From positions 1-35,296 of the forward strand of contig CALVUT010000063.1 of NCBI GenBank assembly GCA_944363675.1: a DNA stretch of 35,296 nt, read 5' to 3'. The translations under genes and the position numbers were made by a program. Positions 25,612-33,504 of the stretch are shown here, one piece after another. Under the pieces are notes generated by a model that saw only the letters and a list, made by a program, of their open reading frames with translations, was not told the origin of the DNA and did not search any database. Numbering within the stretch: the first letter of the stretch is position 1; each line of letters opens with the position of its first letter. Source of the DNA: an uncultured Bacilli bacterium. Lineage in GTDB: Bacteria; Bacillota_I; Bacilli_A; RF39; UBA660.

Positions 25612-26421
25612 ATGATTTTATTGAAAAGCTTTTTTAGAAAAAAAACAACATTAAATTACATTCTCACTTATTTATTTGTCTTTCTTATATTAGTCGTATT
25701 TATTATTAGCAGAAAATACTACATTGAAAAAAATAATGAAAACTATGAAGGATCAAATATATTTGTCGTTGATTCTATTGATAAAAAAGAAGAATTAACG
25801 CATTGTTCACTATTTAAGAATGTTAAAATTGGAATAACTTTAAATGACGAAAATAATTCAATTATTTTAGTAGGGAATGAGAAAATAAAAGAAAATAATG
25901 TTATTTATGTTCCAAAAATGTATAAAGATTTACTTGATGAGGTTATTTATATTAACGATATTGATTTAAAAGTGGTTTCAGTTTATGAGAGTTCTAATCC
26001 ATCGATTTTTCAAGTTAGCAGTCACACTATAGAAAATTTGTTACAAAGCAATAATGAAGTCACCTATATCATCGATTTAAAAAATTGGGCCTATCAAAGT
26101 AATATACTAAAATTTTTAGTTTCTAAATATACGGAAGTTTATTCTTTTATTGAACAAAAAGATGATACTAATTACGTTACAATTGTTTATGCCTTTGATA
26201 TTTTTATCCTACTTAGTGTAATTATTTTAATAATTATTTTAGTCGTATCCTGTTTAAACATTGTAGAAGATGAAAAGAAAAAAAACATTTTATATCATTA
26301 TTTAGGATATTCTAAAACGAAAACACTTTGTTTAACTATTTTTAAAATAAGTTGTGTTTTACTAAGTGGGTTTATTCCAAATTTATGCTTATACTTTATA
26401 CTAAATAATTTATTCTTTTAA
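25612..26421 (+). CDS. Short FtsX-like permease subunit, possibly lacking the last helix
   Basis: 269 residues from the ATG at 25612, which follows TGGAGG; earlier in-frame starts lack a site. It has a first membrane segment (about 18-36), an extracellular domain of about 160 residues, and two membrane segments at the end around the loop EDEKKKNILYHYLGYSKTKTL. A complete FtsX-like unit would have one more C-terminal helix. The stop lies 29 bases before the ISLre2 target site, so the insertion itself did not cut it. It may pair with the 410-residue permease. Confidence 0.7.
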   Translation: MILLKSFFRKKTTLNYILTYLFVFLILVVFIISRKYYIEKNNENYEGSNIFVVDSIDKKEELTHCSLFKNVKIGITLNDENNSIILVGNEKIKENNVIYVPKMYKDLLDEVIYINDIDLKVVSVYESSNPSIFQVSSHTIENLLQSNNEVTYIIDLKNWAYQSNILKFLVSKYTEVYSFIEQKDDTNYVTIVYAFDIFILLSVIILIIILVVSCLNIVEDEKKKNILYHYLGYSKTKTLCLTIFKISCVLLSGFIPNLCLYFILNNLFF

Positions 26422-26449
26422 AGAATGCTACTAAATTGTCAAGAAGTAG

Positions 26450-26458
26450 TGCAATGTT
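26450..26458 (+). repeat. Target site duplication, left copy
   Basis: TGCAATGTT here is repeated exactly at 27950-27958 on the other side of the ISLre2-like element. Nine bases is the usual duplication size of that family. Confidence 0.9.
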
Positions 26459-26484
26459 GGGTGTAAAAATTTTTTGTGGGTAAA
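26459..26484 (+). repeat. Left terminal inverted repeat of the ISLre2-like element
   Basis: Starts GGGTGTAAAAA and ends GTGGGTAAA; perfect 26-base match to the reverse complement of 27924-27949. It also supplies TTGTGG as -35 for the transposase promoter. Confidence 0.95.
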
Positions 26485-26503
26485 ATAATGGTTATGGTAT
26501 AAT
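26474..26503 (+). promoter_or_regulatory. Transposase promoter partly in the inverted repeat
   Basis: TTGTGG (26474-26479) within the left TIR, 18-base spacer, and TGG-TATAAT (26495-26503), an extended -10. Confidence 0.6.
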
Positions 26504-26532
26504 TATCTAAAGAATAAAGGTGGCAAATAAGT

Positions 26533-26769
26533 ATGAGAACTATAGAGCAATTTGAAAAAAACATAAATAATTTAGATGCAAACTTTAATGAACTTATATC
26601 TAATGATAATTTAGATATAAATTCTATTGAAGAATTAGCGATGAATAGCATTGATAATTGCAAGAGTATTATTAATAACCATATAGAGGAGTTGATATCT
26701 AAAAATATAAATGAACAGGAATTAATAATTAAAAAAAACGAGAATGGAAAGAAAAAGGATTCAAATTAA
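26533..26769 (+). CDS. N-terminal part of the ISLre2-like transposase (ORF A)
   Basis: A 78-residue helical, acidic frame with a good ribosome binding site (AAAGGTGG). Alone it has no recognisable domain. It ends in frame 0, but a -1 shift at A_AAA_AAC (26733-26739) would join residues 1-69 to the 392-residue frame that follows, giving about 461 residues, near the family's usual size. Confidence 0.7.
   Translation: MRTIEQFEKNINNLDANFNELISNDNLDINSIEELAMNSIDNCKSIINNHIEELISKNINEQELIIKKNENGKKKDSN
26733..26739 (+). promoter_or_regulatory. Slippery heptamer A_AAA_AAC, probable -1 frameshift site
   Basis: In frame with ORF A the codons are AAA AAA AAC. A one-base backward slip lets the ribosome continue as AAA AAA CGA GAA TGG in the transposase frame, whose open stretch begins at 26733. 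No stimulatory structure is obvious downstream. Confidence 0.6.
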
Positions 26770-27917
26770 AAAATCATGGAAAAAGTAAAATAGAAATCAT
26801 AATGTTAAATGGCAAAATAGAGATTTATAGAACCATACTTCAAATAAATGATACTATTGATTTAGATAAATATAACTTAAAAAGTAAATTAATCGTACCT
26901 TTAGATGAATATCTAGGAATAGATAAATTACCATTTAAAGCATCATTAAAAATGATGATGGAAATTGCTTTTTGGTGTCAAAATCAACCATCATTTCAAA
27001 AAGCAAGCAAGATTATTTATAGAGTACATGGCATTAAAATATCTTGTGTTACTGTAATGAAAATAACTAAATATGTAGGTAAATTAGTTTATGATTATAA
27101 CTACAATAAAGCCATAGAAATTTGGAATAATCGTACTAATATAGATATGACTGTAACTAAAATGAAAGGTACTTTATATATTCAAGCAGATGGTGCTGCT
27201 GTTAATACAAGAATAGAAGATGAAAATGGTTCTACATGGAAAGAAAATAAATTAGCTATTTTCTTTAGTGATAAAAATATATACAAAAGAAAAAACAAAG
27301 CAAATATGATTGTTCATAAAGAATTTGTTTCTTATCTTGGAAACGTGGACATATTTAGAACATTAGTATTTGCAAAAGCCGTAGAACTTAGATATTGGGA
27401 ATATGAAAATATTGTATTTATTTCTGATGGTGCTACTTGGTTAAGAAATATGATAAATGAATTATTTCCTGAGGCCATTCAAATACTAGATAAATTTCAC
27501 TTGATAGAAAATATTTATCAATATGCAAATTTTGTCTTTAATGAAGATAAAAAGAAAGTAGAAAAATTTAAAGATAAAATTATCGGTTATTGTTATTCAA
27601 ACGAATACAATTTGATTTTTAAAGAATTAAAGAAATATCAGGTCATCACATTACCAAGCGGAATATGTAATTTACCTATTTATTTAGAAAACAATAAAGA
27701 TAAAATAGATTATTCTAAGTATGAACACAATGGTTGGTTTGTAGGTAGTGGTGCTATAGAAAGTTCGAATAAAACTATAGTACAACTTAGATTAAAACAA
27801 GCAGGAATGAGATGGAGAGTTGAAGGTGCTGATTATATGATTGCATTAAGATGGATGTATGAAAGTGATCATTGGGGTGAAATAGAAAAAATAGTAGTTG
27901 ATGAAATATATCATTAA
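26733..27917 (+). CDS. ISLre2-like transposase, main part (ORF B)
   Basis: First ATG at 26802, but coding similarity extends upstream to the slip site (residues REWKEKGFKLKNHGKSKI before the ATG look like the family's zinc-less N-terminal link). LIVPLDEYLGI then a helix-turn-helix region resemble ISLre2/UPF0236 proteins. Acidic residues sit in QADGAAVNTR, FISDGATWLRN, and ILDKFHLIENIY, then the C-terminal GSGAIESSNKTIVQ and RLKQAGMRW. This pattern fits a DDE-type catalytic core. Its activity depends on the frameshift or on internal initiation. Confidence 0.82.
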   Translation, partial: KKREWKEKGFKLKNHGKSKIEIIMLNGKIEIYRTILQINDTIDLDKYNLKSKLIVPLDEYLGIDKLPFKASLKMMMEIAFWCQNQPSFQKASKIIYRVHGIKISCVTVMKITKYVGKLVYDYNYNKAIEIWNNRTNIDMTVTKMKGTLYIQADGAAVNTRIEDENGSTWKENKLAIFFSDKNIYKRKNKANMIVHKEFVSYLGNVDIFRTLVFAKAVELRYWEYENIVFISDGATWLRNMINELFPEAIQILDKFHLIENIYQYANFVFNEDKKKVEKFKDKIIGYCYSNEYNLIFKELKKYQVITLPSGICNLPIYLENNKDKIDYSKYEHNGWFVGSGAIESSNKTIVQLRLKQAGMRWRVEGADYMIALRWMYESDHWGEIEKIVVDEIYH

Positions 27918-27923
27918 CTACTA

Positions 27924-27949
27924 TTTACCCACAAAAAATTTTTACACCC
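27924..27949 (-). repeat. Right terminal inverted repeat of the ISLre2-like element
   Basis: Exact reverse complement of 26459-26484. It begins 6 bases after the transposase stop. Confidence 0.95.
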
Positions 27950-27958
27950 TGCAATGTT
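27950..27958 (+). repeat. Target site duplication, right copy
   Basis: TGCAATGTT, identical to 26450-26458. The bases after it (27959-28069) are AT-rich and I see no gene in them; a small dyad AAAAGA-GCT-TCTTTT lies near 27980. Confidence 0.9.
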
Positions 27959-28069
27959 ATTGATAAATAAAATGTTGTAAAAGAGCTTCTTTTAAACCGA
28001 GTGTTTACTTTTTTTAATTAACAAATTATATTTTTATCCTAGAAATAATAGACTATATCTAATAATATG

Positions 28070-28078
28070 TGATAAAAT
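28070..28078 (+). promoter_or_regulatory. Extended -10 promoter of the secreted-protein/ABC cluster
   Basis: TGA-TAAAAT (28070-28078), the same extended -10 word as at trpS, without a clear -35. It predicts start near 28085. Confidence 0.45.
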
Positions 28079-28122
28079 TCTTTATAAGAGAGAGTATATG
28101 TTATGGAAAGAAGGGATAAAAA

Positions 28123-28560
28123 TTGAAATATCTAAAAGCAACTGCAATATTGTTTATTGTAACATTAATATTATCTACAATTACAGCTTCAGCAACTGAT
28201 GGTTTTTCAAGCGTTGTAGGAGTAACACTACCAACGCTTGGTGGTGAAGTAGATGCAACAACTGGATATAAAACAGAACTTGGAAAACAATATTATAAAA
28301 GTAATGGTACTGTGGATATGTTAACTTCCAAATATGTAAATATAAAAGTAAAAACTAGAAACACATCAAACGTTGAATCTACCTGGCTTACTTTAGGGCG
28401 ACTTGATACTGCCTATTGGGAAGAAGTGGAAAATTATAATACAGGTTCTTACACTCTTGTTGCTCGCAGAGAAAATTGGGCATTAAGTGAGGCAAAGCAT
28501 TCAGGATCTTGGTATTTAAATCAAAGTTTATATGAATTAGTAAATCAAGAAAACAACTAA
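28123..28560 (+). CDS. Small secreted protein of unknown function, bacteriocin-like context
   Basis: 145 residues, TTG start at 28123, preceded by GAAGGG at about 7 bases. A classic signal peptide (MKYLKATAILFIVTLILSTI, then TASA) with a likely cleavage after residue 24. The mature part is about 121 residues without cysteine and rich in beta-prone, Thr/Ser/Tyr/Trp segments (for example STWLTLGRLDTAYWEEV and HSGSWYLNQS). I do not recognise a family by name. A small secreted beta-type protein ahead of a transporter with several membrane proteins is the layout of some bacteriocin loci, but antimicrobial activity is only an idea. Confidence 0.7.
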   Translation: MKYLKATAILFIVTLILSTITASATDGFSSVVGVTLPTLGGEVDATTGYKTELGKQYYKSNGTVDMLTSKYVNIKVKTRNTSNVESTWLTLGRLDTAYWEEVENYNTGSYTLVARRENWALSEAKHSGSWYLNQSLYELVNQENN

Positions 28561-28698
28561 AAATATTATATACTCTCTCCAGTCTATTATTGAATTGTAA
28601 GATATATCGTGACTGCTTCAACTAATGTAAATAATTTAGAATAGTTGCGGTTTGAATAACCTAGTGAGTCTTAATATACAAGTTAAGCAATAAAAAAA

Positions 28699-28740
28699 GA
28701 AAGGGTTCAATCAATAGATTAGTTTTTCTATACGATTGAA
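28699..28740 (+). promoter_or_regulatory. Shine-Dalgarno followed by a hairpin before the permease gene
   Basis: GAAAGGG (28699-28705) is directly followed by a hairpin: TTCAATC (28706-28712) with GATTGAA (28734-28740) and ATAGA (28714-28718) with TCTAT (28727-28731). The GTG at 28746 lacks a closer site. With the hairpin folded, the site would be 5 bases from it. Confidence 0.45.
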
Positions 28741-28745
28741 TATGT

Positions 28746-29651
28746 GTGTCAAAAATGAAAAATAAGATGATTACTGTAGTTTTTATTATTTTATTTATTT
28801 TAGCAACAGCTACTATAATTCGGTTTAAAGTGCAGCGCACTCACTTAGAAAAGTCTTATCAAGAATACGAAAAAGCATGTTATAACGAATCTGAAACGTA
28901 TTCGAATGAATTTTGTGAATTGGTATTTGAAAATAAACCAGAGATTTTAGATACTTTAACCTTTTATAACCAGAGTATCAGCAGTCCAATATTCGATATA
29001 TTTGTTTATTTTTCACCATTACTTATTATGATAGCTTCAGTGTGGGCTTTATCAACTGAATTTGTAAGTGGATATATAAAAAATTATCTCGTGCGTAAAG
29101 ATTATGGTCATTATATAAAAAGATTATTTAAAAATGCATATAAATCAATTTGGATAATACCATGCATCATTCTATTTATTTTAGTGTTGTCTTTTGTGTT
29201 TTCTGGACATTTTGATTATTCATATACTTTAACTCATTCTTATTCAACCTTTGAAGAACAATACTTAAAGAATCCTATACTATTCATGATCTGTTACATA
29301 TTAGATAAAGTTTTTATAAGTATATTTTTTGCTAATTTAGCTTTGATTTTTATGAAGAAAAGCAAGAATAAAATCGTAGTTGTATTAGAAACATATCTAT
29401 GTTTCCTTGGGATAGAAATAGTTAATGAAGCAATAATTAATGGATTGTTCTTTTCTAAAACTCTAGGTATAGATATGGGAAATATTTTAAATATCATAGA
29501 CAGTTATTCTTATAATAATGTGTTTAATCAATTTGTAGTCTTAATTAGAAACGTTTTATATGCGACTTGTTCATTTTTAATAGTGCTAAAAATATACGCA
29601 AACAAAGAAAAAGTAATTCAGGCTAGCGAATTATTGAAAGGTGATGATTAA
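28746..29651 (+). CDS. ABC-2-type membrane protein of the secreted-protein cluster
   Basis: 301 residues, GTG start (ATGs at 28755 and 28767 are alternatives). About six hydrophobic segments: one at the N-terminus, a soluble loop of about 60 residues, then SPIFDIFVYFSPLLIMIASVWALSTEF and GYIKNYLVRKDYGHYIKRLF, which resembles the permease loop of ABC-2 transporters. It overlaps no gene but ends directly at the ATPase start (29652). It is likely a permease subunit. Confidence 0.75.
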   Translation: MSKMKNKMITVVFIILFILATATIIRFKVQRTHLEKSYQEYEKACYNESETYSNEFCELVFENKPEILDTLTFYNQSISSPIFDIFVYFSPLLIMIASVWALSTEFVSGYIKNYLVRKDYGHYIKRLFKNAYKSIWIIPCIILFILVLSFVFSGHFDYSYTLTHSYSTFEEQYLKNPILFMICYILDKVFISIFFANLALIFMKKSKNKIVVVLETYLCFLGIEIVNEAIINGLFFSKTLGIDMGNILNIIDSYSYNNVFNQFVVLIRNVLYATCSFLIVLKIYANKEKVIQASELLKGDD

Positions 29652-30308
29652 ATGAAAATTGTTATAAAAAATTTGACAAAAAAATTCAAAGAAAATACCG
29701 TAATTGATGACGTGAACATTTCATTTGAAAGCGGGAAAATATATGGCTTAATTGGCAAAAATGGATCAGGGAAAAGTCTTTTCTTAAAACTATTATGTGG
29801 ATTTTATTTTCCAACTAGTGGAACTATTTCATACAATAATATTATTTTAGACAGTCGTAAATCGTATCCTCCTAGTACAAGAGCACTAATAGAACACCCT
29901 GATTTTATTCCGAATTTAACTGGTTTTCAAAACCTCAAACTATTAGCAGAAATTGAAAATAAAATTGATGATACAAAAATACTTAATGCTATGGAAATTG
30001 TAAATATAAAAGAAGAAAAAGATAAAAAATATGCTAAATATTCTTTAGGAATGAAACAGAAACTAGGTTTAGCTCAAGTAATTATGGAAGATCCTGAGGT
30101 TATGATATTTGATGAACCTTTAAATGGTATAGATGATGAAACAGCAAAAAAATTTAGAGACTTTTTACGCAAAGAAAAGCAAAAAGAAAAATTGATTATC
30201 ATTGCATCCCACATTAAAGAAGATATAAATTATTTATGTGATACAGTATATAAATTTGAAAATGGAAAGGTAAAGTCCGATGAGACAAAGTCAAAAAGAA
30301 AGAGATAA
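29652..30308 (+). CDS. ABC transporter ATP-binding protein
   Basis: 218 residues. Walker A GKNGSGKS (35-42), signature YSLGMKQKLGLAQ, Walker B VMIFDEPLNGID and a switch histidine in IIASHIKED. The signature SLGMKQ is typical of ATPases that drive ABC-2 permeases for peptide or lantibiotic self-protection and export. It overlaps the next gene by 29 bases, which implies coupled translation. Confidence 0.9.
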   Translation: MKIVIKNLTKKFKENTVIDDVNISFESGKIYGLIGKNGSGKSLFLKLLCGFYFPTSGTISYNNIILDSRKSYPPSTRALIEHPDFIPNLTGFQNLKLLAEIENKIDDTKILNAMEIVNIKEEKDKKYAKYSLGMKQKLGLAQVIMEDPEVMIFDEPLNGIDDETAKKFRDFLRKEKQKEKLIIIASHIKEDINYLCDTVYKFENGKVKSDETKSKRKR

Positions 30309-31023
30309 AAATATAATTCAATACTCATTAAATTCTTCTATGTTTAAGGTGATTTTTCTTCTTCTAATAATTATATCATTATATGGCATTTTGAATAGAG
30401 AGAAGGATAGTAATTTGTTTTACGATTTTTATTTAATCTATAAAAATCCATGGATGTTATGCTGCCTCGAAGTATGTCTCCTTATTAATACAATAAACTT
30501 TGTTCAACTTTTTCATAAACGTTATCAAATCTTGATCAGAAATAATAATAGAGCTAAGAATTTAAAAGATATGACGCATTATGTAATTATTTTAAACAGC
30601 ATCATAATTTTCATCTCGTTTCTTTTGACATCTCTTGGCTTAATTTTAAAAAATTTTGGTGATTTTACATTAGTAAGTATTAATGGAGTAAATATTTTAT
30701 GGCTGATTATTTTTATGATTTTAAAAATTTATTGCTTTTGTGTCTTGTCTTCTATTGCAATGCTATATATTCAGAATATCACAAATATTAAATGTACTCT
30801 ATGTATTTCGATTTTGATAACAATATTATTTATCATTACACCAATTCACATTACAACCGATTCTCATCCATTTTCAATCAATTTTGTTACATATCTTGTT
30901 AGTTATGAAAGCACCAATATTTTACGAGATATTAATCAGTCATTATTAATGGCATTAATATTAATATCTGGTTGTTTAATATTATATAACCTTGCGAAGC
31001 AAAGTAGAATCGATTTGGGGTGA
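30280..31023 (+). CDS. Multi-pass membrane protein of the ABC cluster
   Basis: 247 residues, about six membrane segments (near 22-38, 58-75, 100-125, 135-160, 170-190 and 220-240). The start at 30280 lies within the ATPase gene. I see no named domain. The order, overlap and hydrophobicity suggest a second permease half of the same transporter. Confidence 0.7.
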   Translation: MRQSQKERDKNIIQYSLNSSMFKVIFLLLIIISLYGILNREKDSNLFYDFYLIYKNPWMLCCLEVCLLINTINFVQLFHKRYQILIRNNNRAKNLKDMTHYVIILNSIIIFISFLLTSLGLILKNFGDFTLVSINGVNILWLIIFMILKIYCFCVLSSIAMLYIQNITNIKCTLCISILITILFIITPIHITTDSHPFSINFVTYLVSYESTNILRDINQSLLMALILISGCLILYNLAKQSRIDLG

Positions 31024-31029
31024 GTTGTT

Positions 31030-31644
31030 ATGAAATATTTTGTAGTAAAAACTTTTTTTGATTTAAAACGTAAAAAGCACATAATCATATTTTCGCTTAT
31101 TCTTTTTTTTATATTGGAAGTATGGGTTCAAAGAATACAAACAAATAGCAATGCCATAACATCCGCTATATATTATGGAGGAACCACTTATAAGGACAAT
31201 CACTTGTTATTTTATTTATTGAAAACACTCAAAGTTGTATTTCCATCATATATATACTTCTACTTATTAACGTGTGACACTTCATATAATTTGACAAATG
31301 TTTTTTTGCGAATGAGCAAAAAAAAATGGTTTTGCAAGAAAAGCATTACTTTAATTTTTTTAACCATTTTTATGAAATTCGGAATTTATATTTTATACAT
31401 TATTTTTTATAAAAAATTACCCAATTTTCTTTTTGTAATTAGTGATTTAAGCAATACATTGGGAATTTTAGGATGTTCATTTCTGCTAATATGCTCTTGT
31501 GGGAATATATACAAGAAATTTTTTGCATTATTTAGTTTAATCTTATTAGTAGGATTTTTTTTCGGATCAGGTTACCAGTTATTTTATATTCCTTTATTCA
31601 TAATTTTTTTAGGATACATAGCGCAACTATTTAGTTTGAGGTAG
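31030..31644 (+). CDS. Membrane protein of the ABC cluster
   Basis: 204 residues with a basic N-terminus (FFDLKRKKH) and about five or six membrane segments. GGGTGAG precedes the ATG. I do not recognise a family. It may be a third permease part or an immunity-type protein. Downstream, 31645-31832 has no gene that I can support. Confidence 0.65.
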   Translation: MKYFVVKTFFDLKRKKHIIIFSLILFFILEVWVQRIQTNSNAITSAIYYGGTTYKDNHLLFYLLKTLKVVFPSYIYFYLLTCDTSYNLTNVFLRMSKKKWFCKKSITLIFLTIFMKFGIYILYIIFYKKLPNFLFVISDLSNTLGILGCSFLLICSCGNIYKKFFALFSLILLVGFFFGSGYQLFYIPLFIIFLGYIAQLFSLR

Positions 31645-31832
31645 TGTTATAACAGAATACTAAAATAAATATGATCTGTTCTAAACAGTGATTAAGTATT
31701 TCTTGAGTAACAGTAGTACTGGTTTATTTCAAATTTGTTTCCCAATGTAAGTAAATGTATTGTTTTCCTTTTGCTATTATAGACCTTTCTTTCTGTGTTT
31801 CTTATTTTATCACATTGCTCACACTTTTATGT

Positions 31833-32015
31833 CTATATATCTATACTAACATCATCATGGGGTAATACTATTAAATAAACAATATCTTTACTAGCATTTT
31901 CTTTTTCTGCAAATTTTAAAGATAGTTCTAAAACTCTATTTATATAATCCGTTCCATGTCCAGAATTATCTTTATCTAATAATTCGCTTACTTGTTGCTT
32001 TCCTTTTTCTATCAT
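31833..32015 (-). pseudogene. N-terminal remnant of an HD-domain hydrolase
   Basis: 60 residues read HGTDYINRVLELSLKFAEKE followed by NASKDIVYLIVLPHDD and stop. HD phosphohydrolases of the COG1418 type read similarly up to the HD pair (HGxDHxxRV..LA..IA..E..), then continue for another 100 or more residues; here the frame ends six residues after the HD and no continuation is visible. Start overlaps the previous stop by one base (TAATG). Confidence 0.55.
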
Positions 32016-32761
32016 TATTTAACTTCCTTAAAACCATTCCTACTCCATAACCAAAGTGGTGTATGAATATCTATTGGCTTATATTTTGTATTTTTAAATA
32101 ATTCTTGCCACCTATCTATAACAATTTGTTGAACATTGCTAGAATTAAATTCATCATCAGTAATTAATCCTAATTTATAAGTTGCTTTGCACACATGCGT
32201 ATCTGGAGCGACTGTTAAATTTTCTATATTTGTATATTTTCTATCAGTATATTGATAAATCACATACATCCAATAATTACATATTTTTGTTCCAGATAAA
32301 TATGGAAACTTCTTTTTATTATCTTTTTGTATGAAGTTTCTAATTTTATCTACATCATTATCTAACATATCAAATAACTTTCTTATATCACCATTAAATA
32401 ATTCTACAAACGTGTTACAAAGTGATAGCCATATTTCAGTTTGCTTTTGTTTTTGTAGTGCAACTTTATATTTCGTTAAAGCATGCTGCACTTCTTCAAA
32501 AGACTTTTGTAAACACATCTTAGGATCAAATACAAATCTAGTTTCTTCATCAGTATAGGTTTTTAACGCACTTTCCCAAAGTGTATAAGAATTTTTTTGA
32601 TAATTTAGTGCCATTGGCAAAGTAAAATATAAATAATTTTCTAAACTGGAGCTTTCAAAATGCGGATTGGCATCTTCTGGCATTACCTCACCACCAAGTT
32701 CTCCATTTTTATACATTACAATGAGTTTATCAACGGTATCTAATATTTTTTTCTTATTCAT
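32015..32761 (-). CDS. Possible HhH-GPD-like DNA glycosylase
   Basis: 248 residues. The segment FPYLSGTKICNYWMYVIYQY, then LTVAPDTHVCKATYKLGLI (D187, H189), resembles the helix-hairpin-helix plus the VDTHVxRVxxRLGL word of HhH-GPD glycosylases, where the aspartate is catalytic. The rest is not recognisable and the hairpin is imperfect, so the call is tentative. The ATG at 32761 follows GGAGG; an in-frame TTG at 32785 is less likely. It is divergent from engB and coupled to the HD remnant. Confidence 0.5.
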   Translation of the reverse strand: MNKKKILDTVDKLIVMYKNGELGGEVMPEDANPHFESSSLENYLYFTLPMALNYQKNSYTLWESALKTYTDEETRFVFDPKMCLQKSFEEVQHALTKYKVALQKQKQTEIWLSLCNTFVELFNGDIRKLFDMLDNDVDKIRNFIQKDNKKKFPYLSGTKICNYWMYVIYQYTDRKYTNIENLTVAPDTHVCKATYKLGLITDDEFNSSNVQQIVIDRWQELFKNTKYKPIDIHTPLWLWSRNGFKEVK

Positions 32762-32855
32762 AACTGCCTCCACGTACAAATTCAAGATATTTTAATAATA
32801 AAATTATACTACTTAAGGCAATTTTTTTCTATAAAGCAATCGCATAAAAAATAAT

Positions 32856-32884
32856 TTGTAAAAAAAGTAAAAGTATCATATAAT
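32856..32884 (+). promoter_or_regulatory. Promoter of engB
   Basis: TTGTAA (32856-32861), 17-base spacer, TATAAT (32879-32884). Transcription starts near 32891, about 14 bases before the engB ATG. AGGTGA is the ribosome binding site. Confidence 0.75.
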
Positions 32885-32904
32885 GAATCCATAGGTGATT
32901 CGAA

Positions 32905-33504
32905 ATGAAAATTGATTTTGTAGAGCTAACACATATAGCTGTTCGTCAAAGCCAGTATCCAGAGCCAACGCTTCCCGAGTTTTTATTGGTTGGACGCAGT
33001 AATGTGGGAAAAAGTAGCTTTATTAATGCTTTAATCGGGCGTAAAAACTATGCTAGGACATCGAGTAAACCAGGTAAAACCCAAACCTTAAATTTTTACA
33101 ACATAAACCATGCCCTTTATTTAGTAGATGTTCCAGGATATGGCTATTCGAAACTTTCTAAAGATAGTGATCGTAAAATTGGTTTAATGATTGAGGAATA
33201 TCTAAAAAATAGACCTAATCTATCTCATGTTTTCATGCTAATTGACTATCGTCATAAACCAACGGAAGATGACCAAATGATGTATGAATTCTTAAAATAC
33301 TACAATATTCCAATCACGGTAATTGCAACAAAATATGATAAAGTAAACATGTCTCAACGTACAAAACAAGATAAGTTAATTAAAGATACGTTAAAATTAG
33401 AACAAGATTTTATTCACTTTTCAGCTGTAACCAAAAAAGGGCGTGAAGAAATTTACAATATTATTGCTGAAAATATTAATGAAAAAGGAGAAAAAAATGA
33501 ATGA
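32905..33504 (+). CDS. engB: Ribosome biogenesis GTPase EngB (YsxC/YihA)
   Basis: 199 residues. G1 GRSNVGKSS (30-38), switch region KPGKTQTLNFY, G3 DVPGYGYS and G4 TKYDK are all in place, with IDYRHKPTEDD typical of EngB. It assists late 50S assembly. It overlaps the Nudix gene by 8 bases. Confidence 0.96.
   Translation: MKIDFVELTHIAVRQSQYPEPTLPEFLLVGRSNVGKSSFINALIGRKNYARTSSKPGKTQTLNFYNINHALYLVDVPGYGYSKLSKDSDRKIGLMIEEYLKNRPNLSHVFMLIDYRHKPTEDDQMMYEFLKYYNIPITVIATKYDKVNMSQRTKQDKLIKDTLKLEQDFIHFSAVTKKGREEIYNIIAENINEKGEKNE

Larger units (their letters stand above)
26459..27949 (+). mobile_element. ISLre2-family-like insertion sequence (1491 bp)
   Basis: Perfect 26-base terminal inverted repeats, a 9-base direct repeat (26450-26458 and 27950-27958) and a transposase of the UPF0236/ISLre2 type define the element precisely. 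The identical TIRs and target duplication suggest recent insertion. The transposase is split in two frames over a slippery heptamer. ISKra4 is a related alternative family. Confidence 0.88.

Noticed and set aside
27065-27917. Reading the second transposase as an IS256 or IS6 type
   Set aside because: The 9-base duplication, TIR form and the LDEYLGI and RLKQAGMRW words fit ISLre2/UPF0236 better.
28388-28621. Minus-strand frame across the secreted protein gene
   Set aside because: Shadow frame without start signals.
32331-32558. Plus-strand frame within the glycosylase-like gene
   Set aside because: Antisense shadow; low-complexity Ser/Leu/Phe content.
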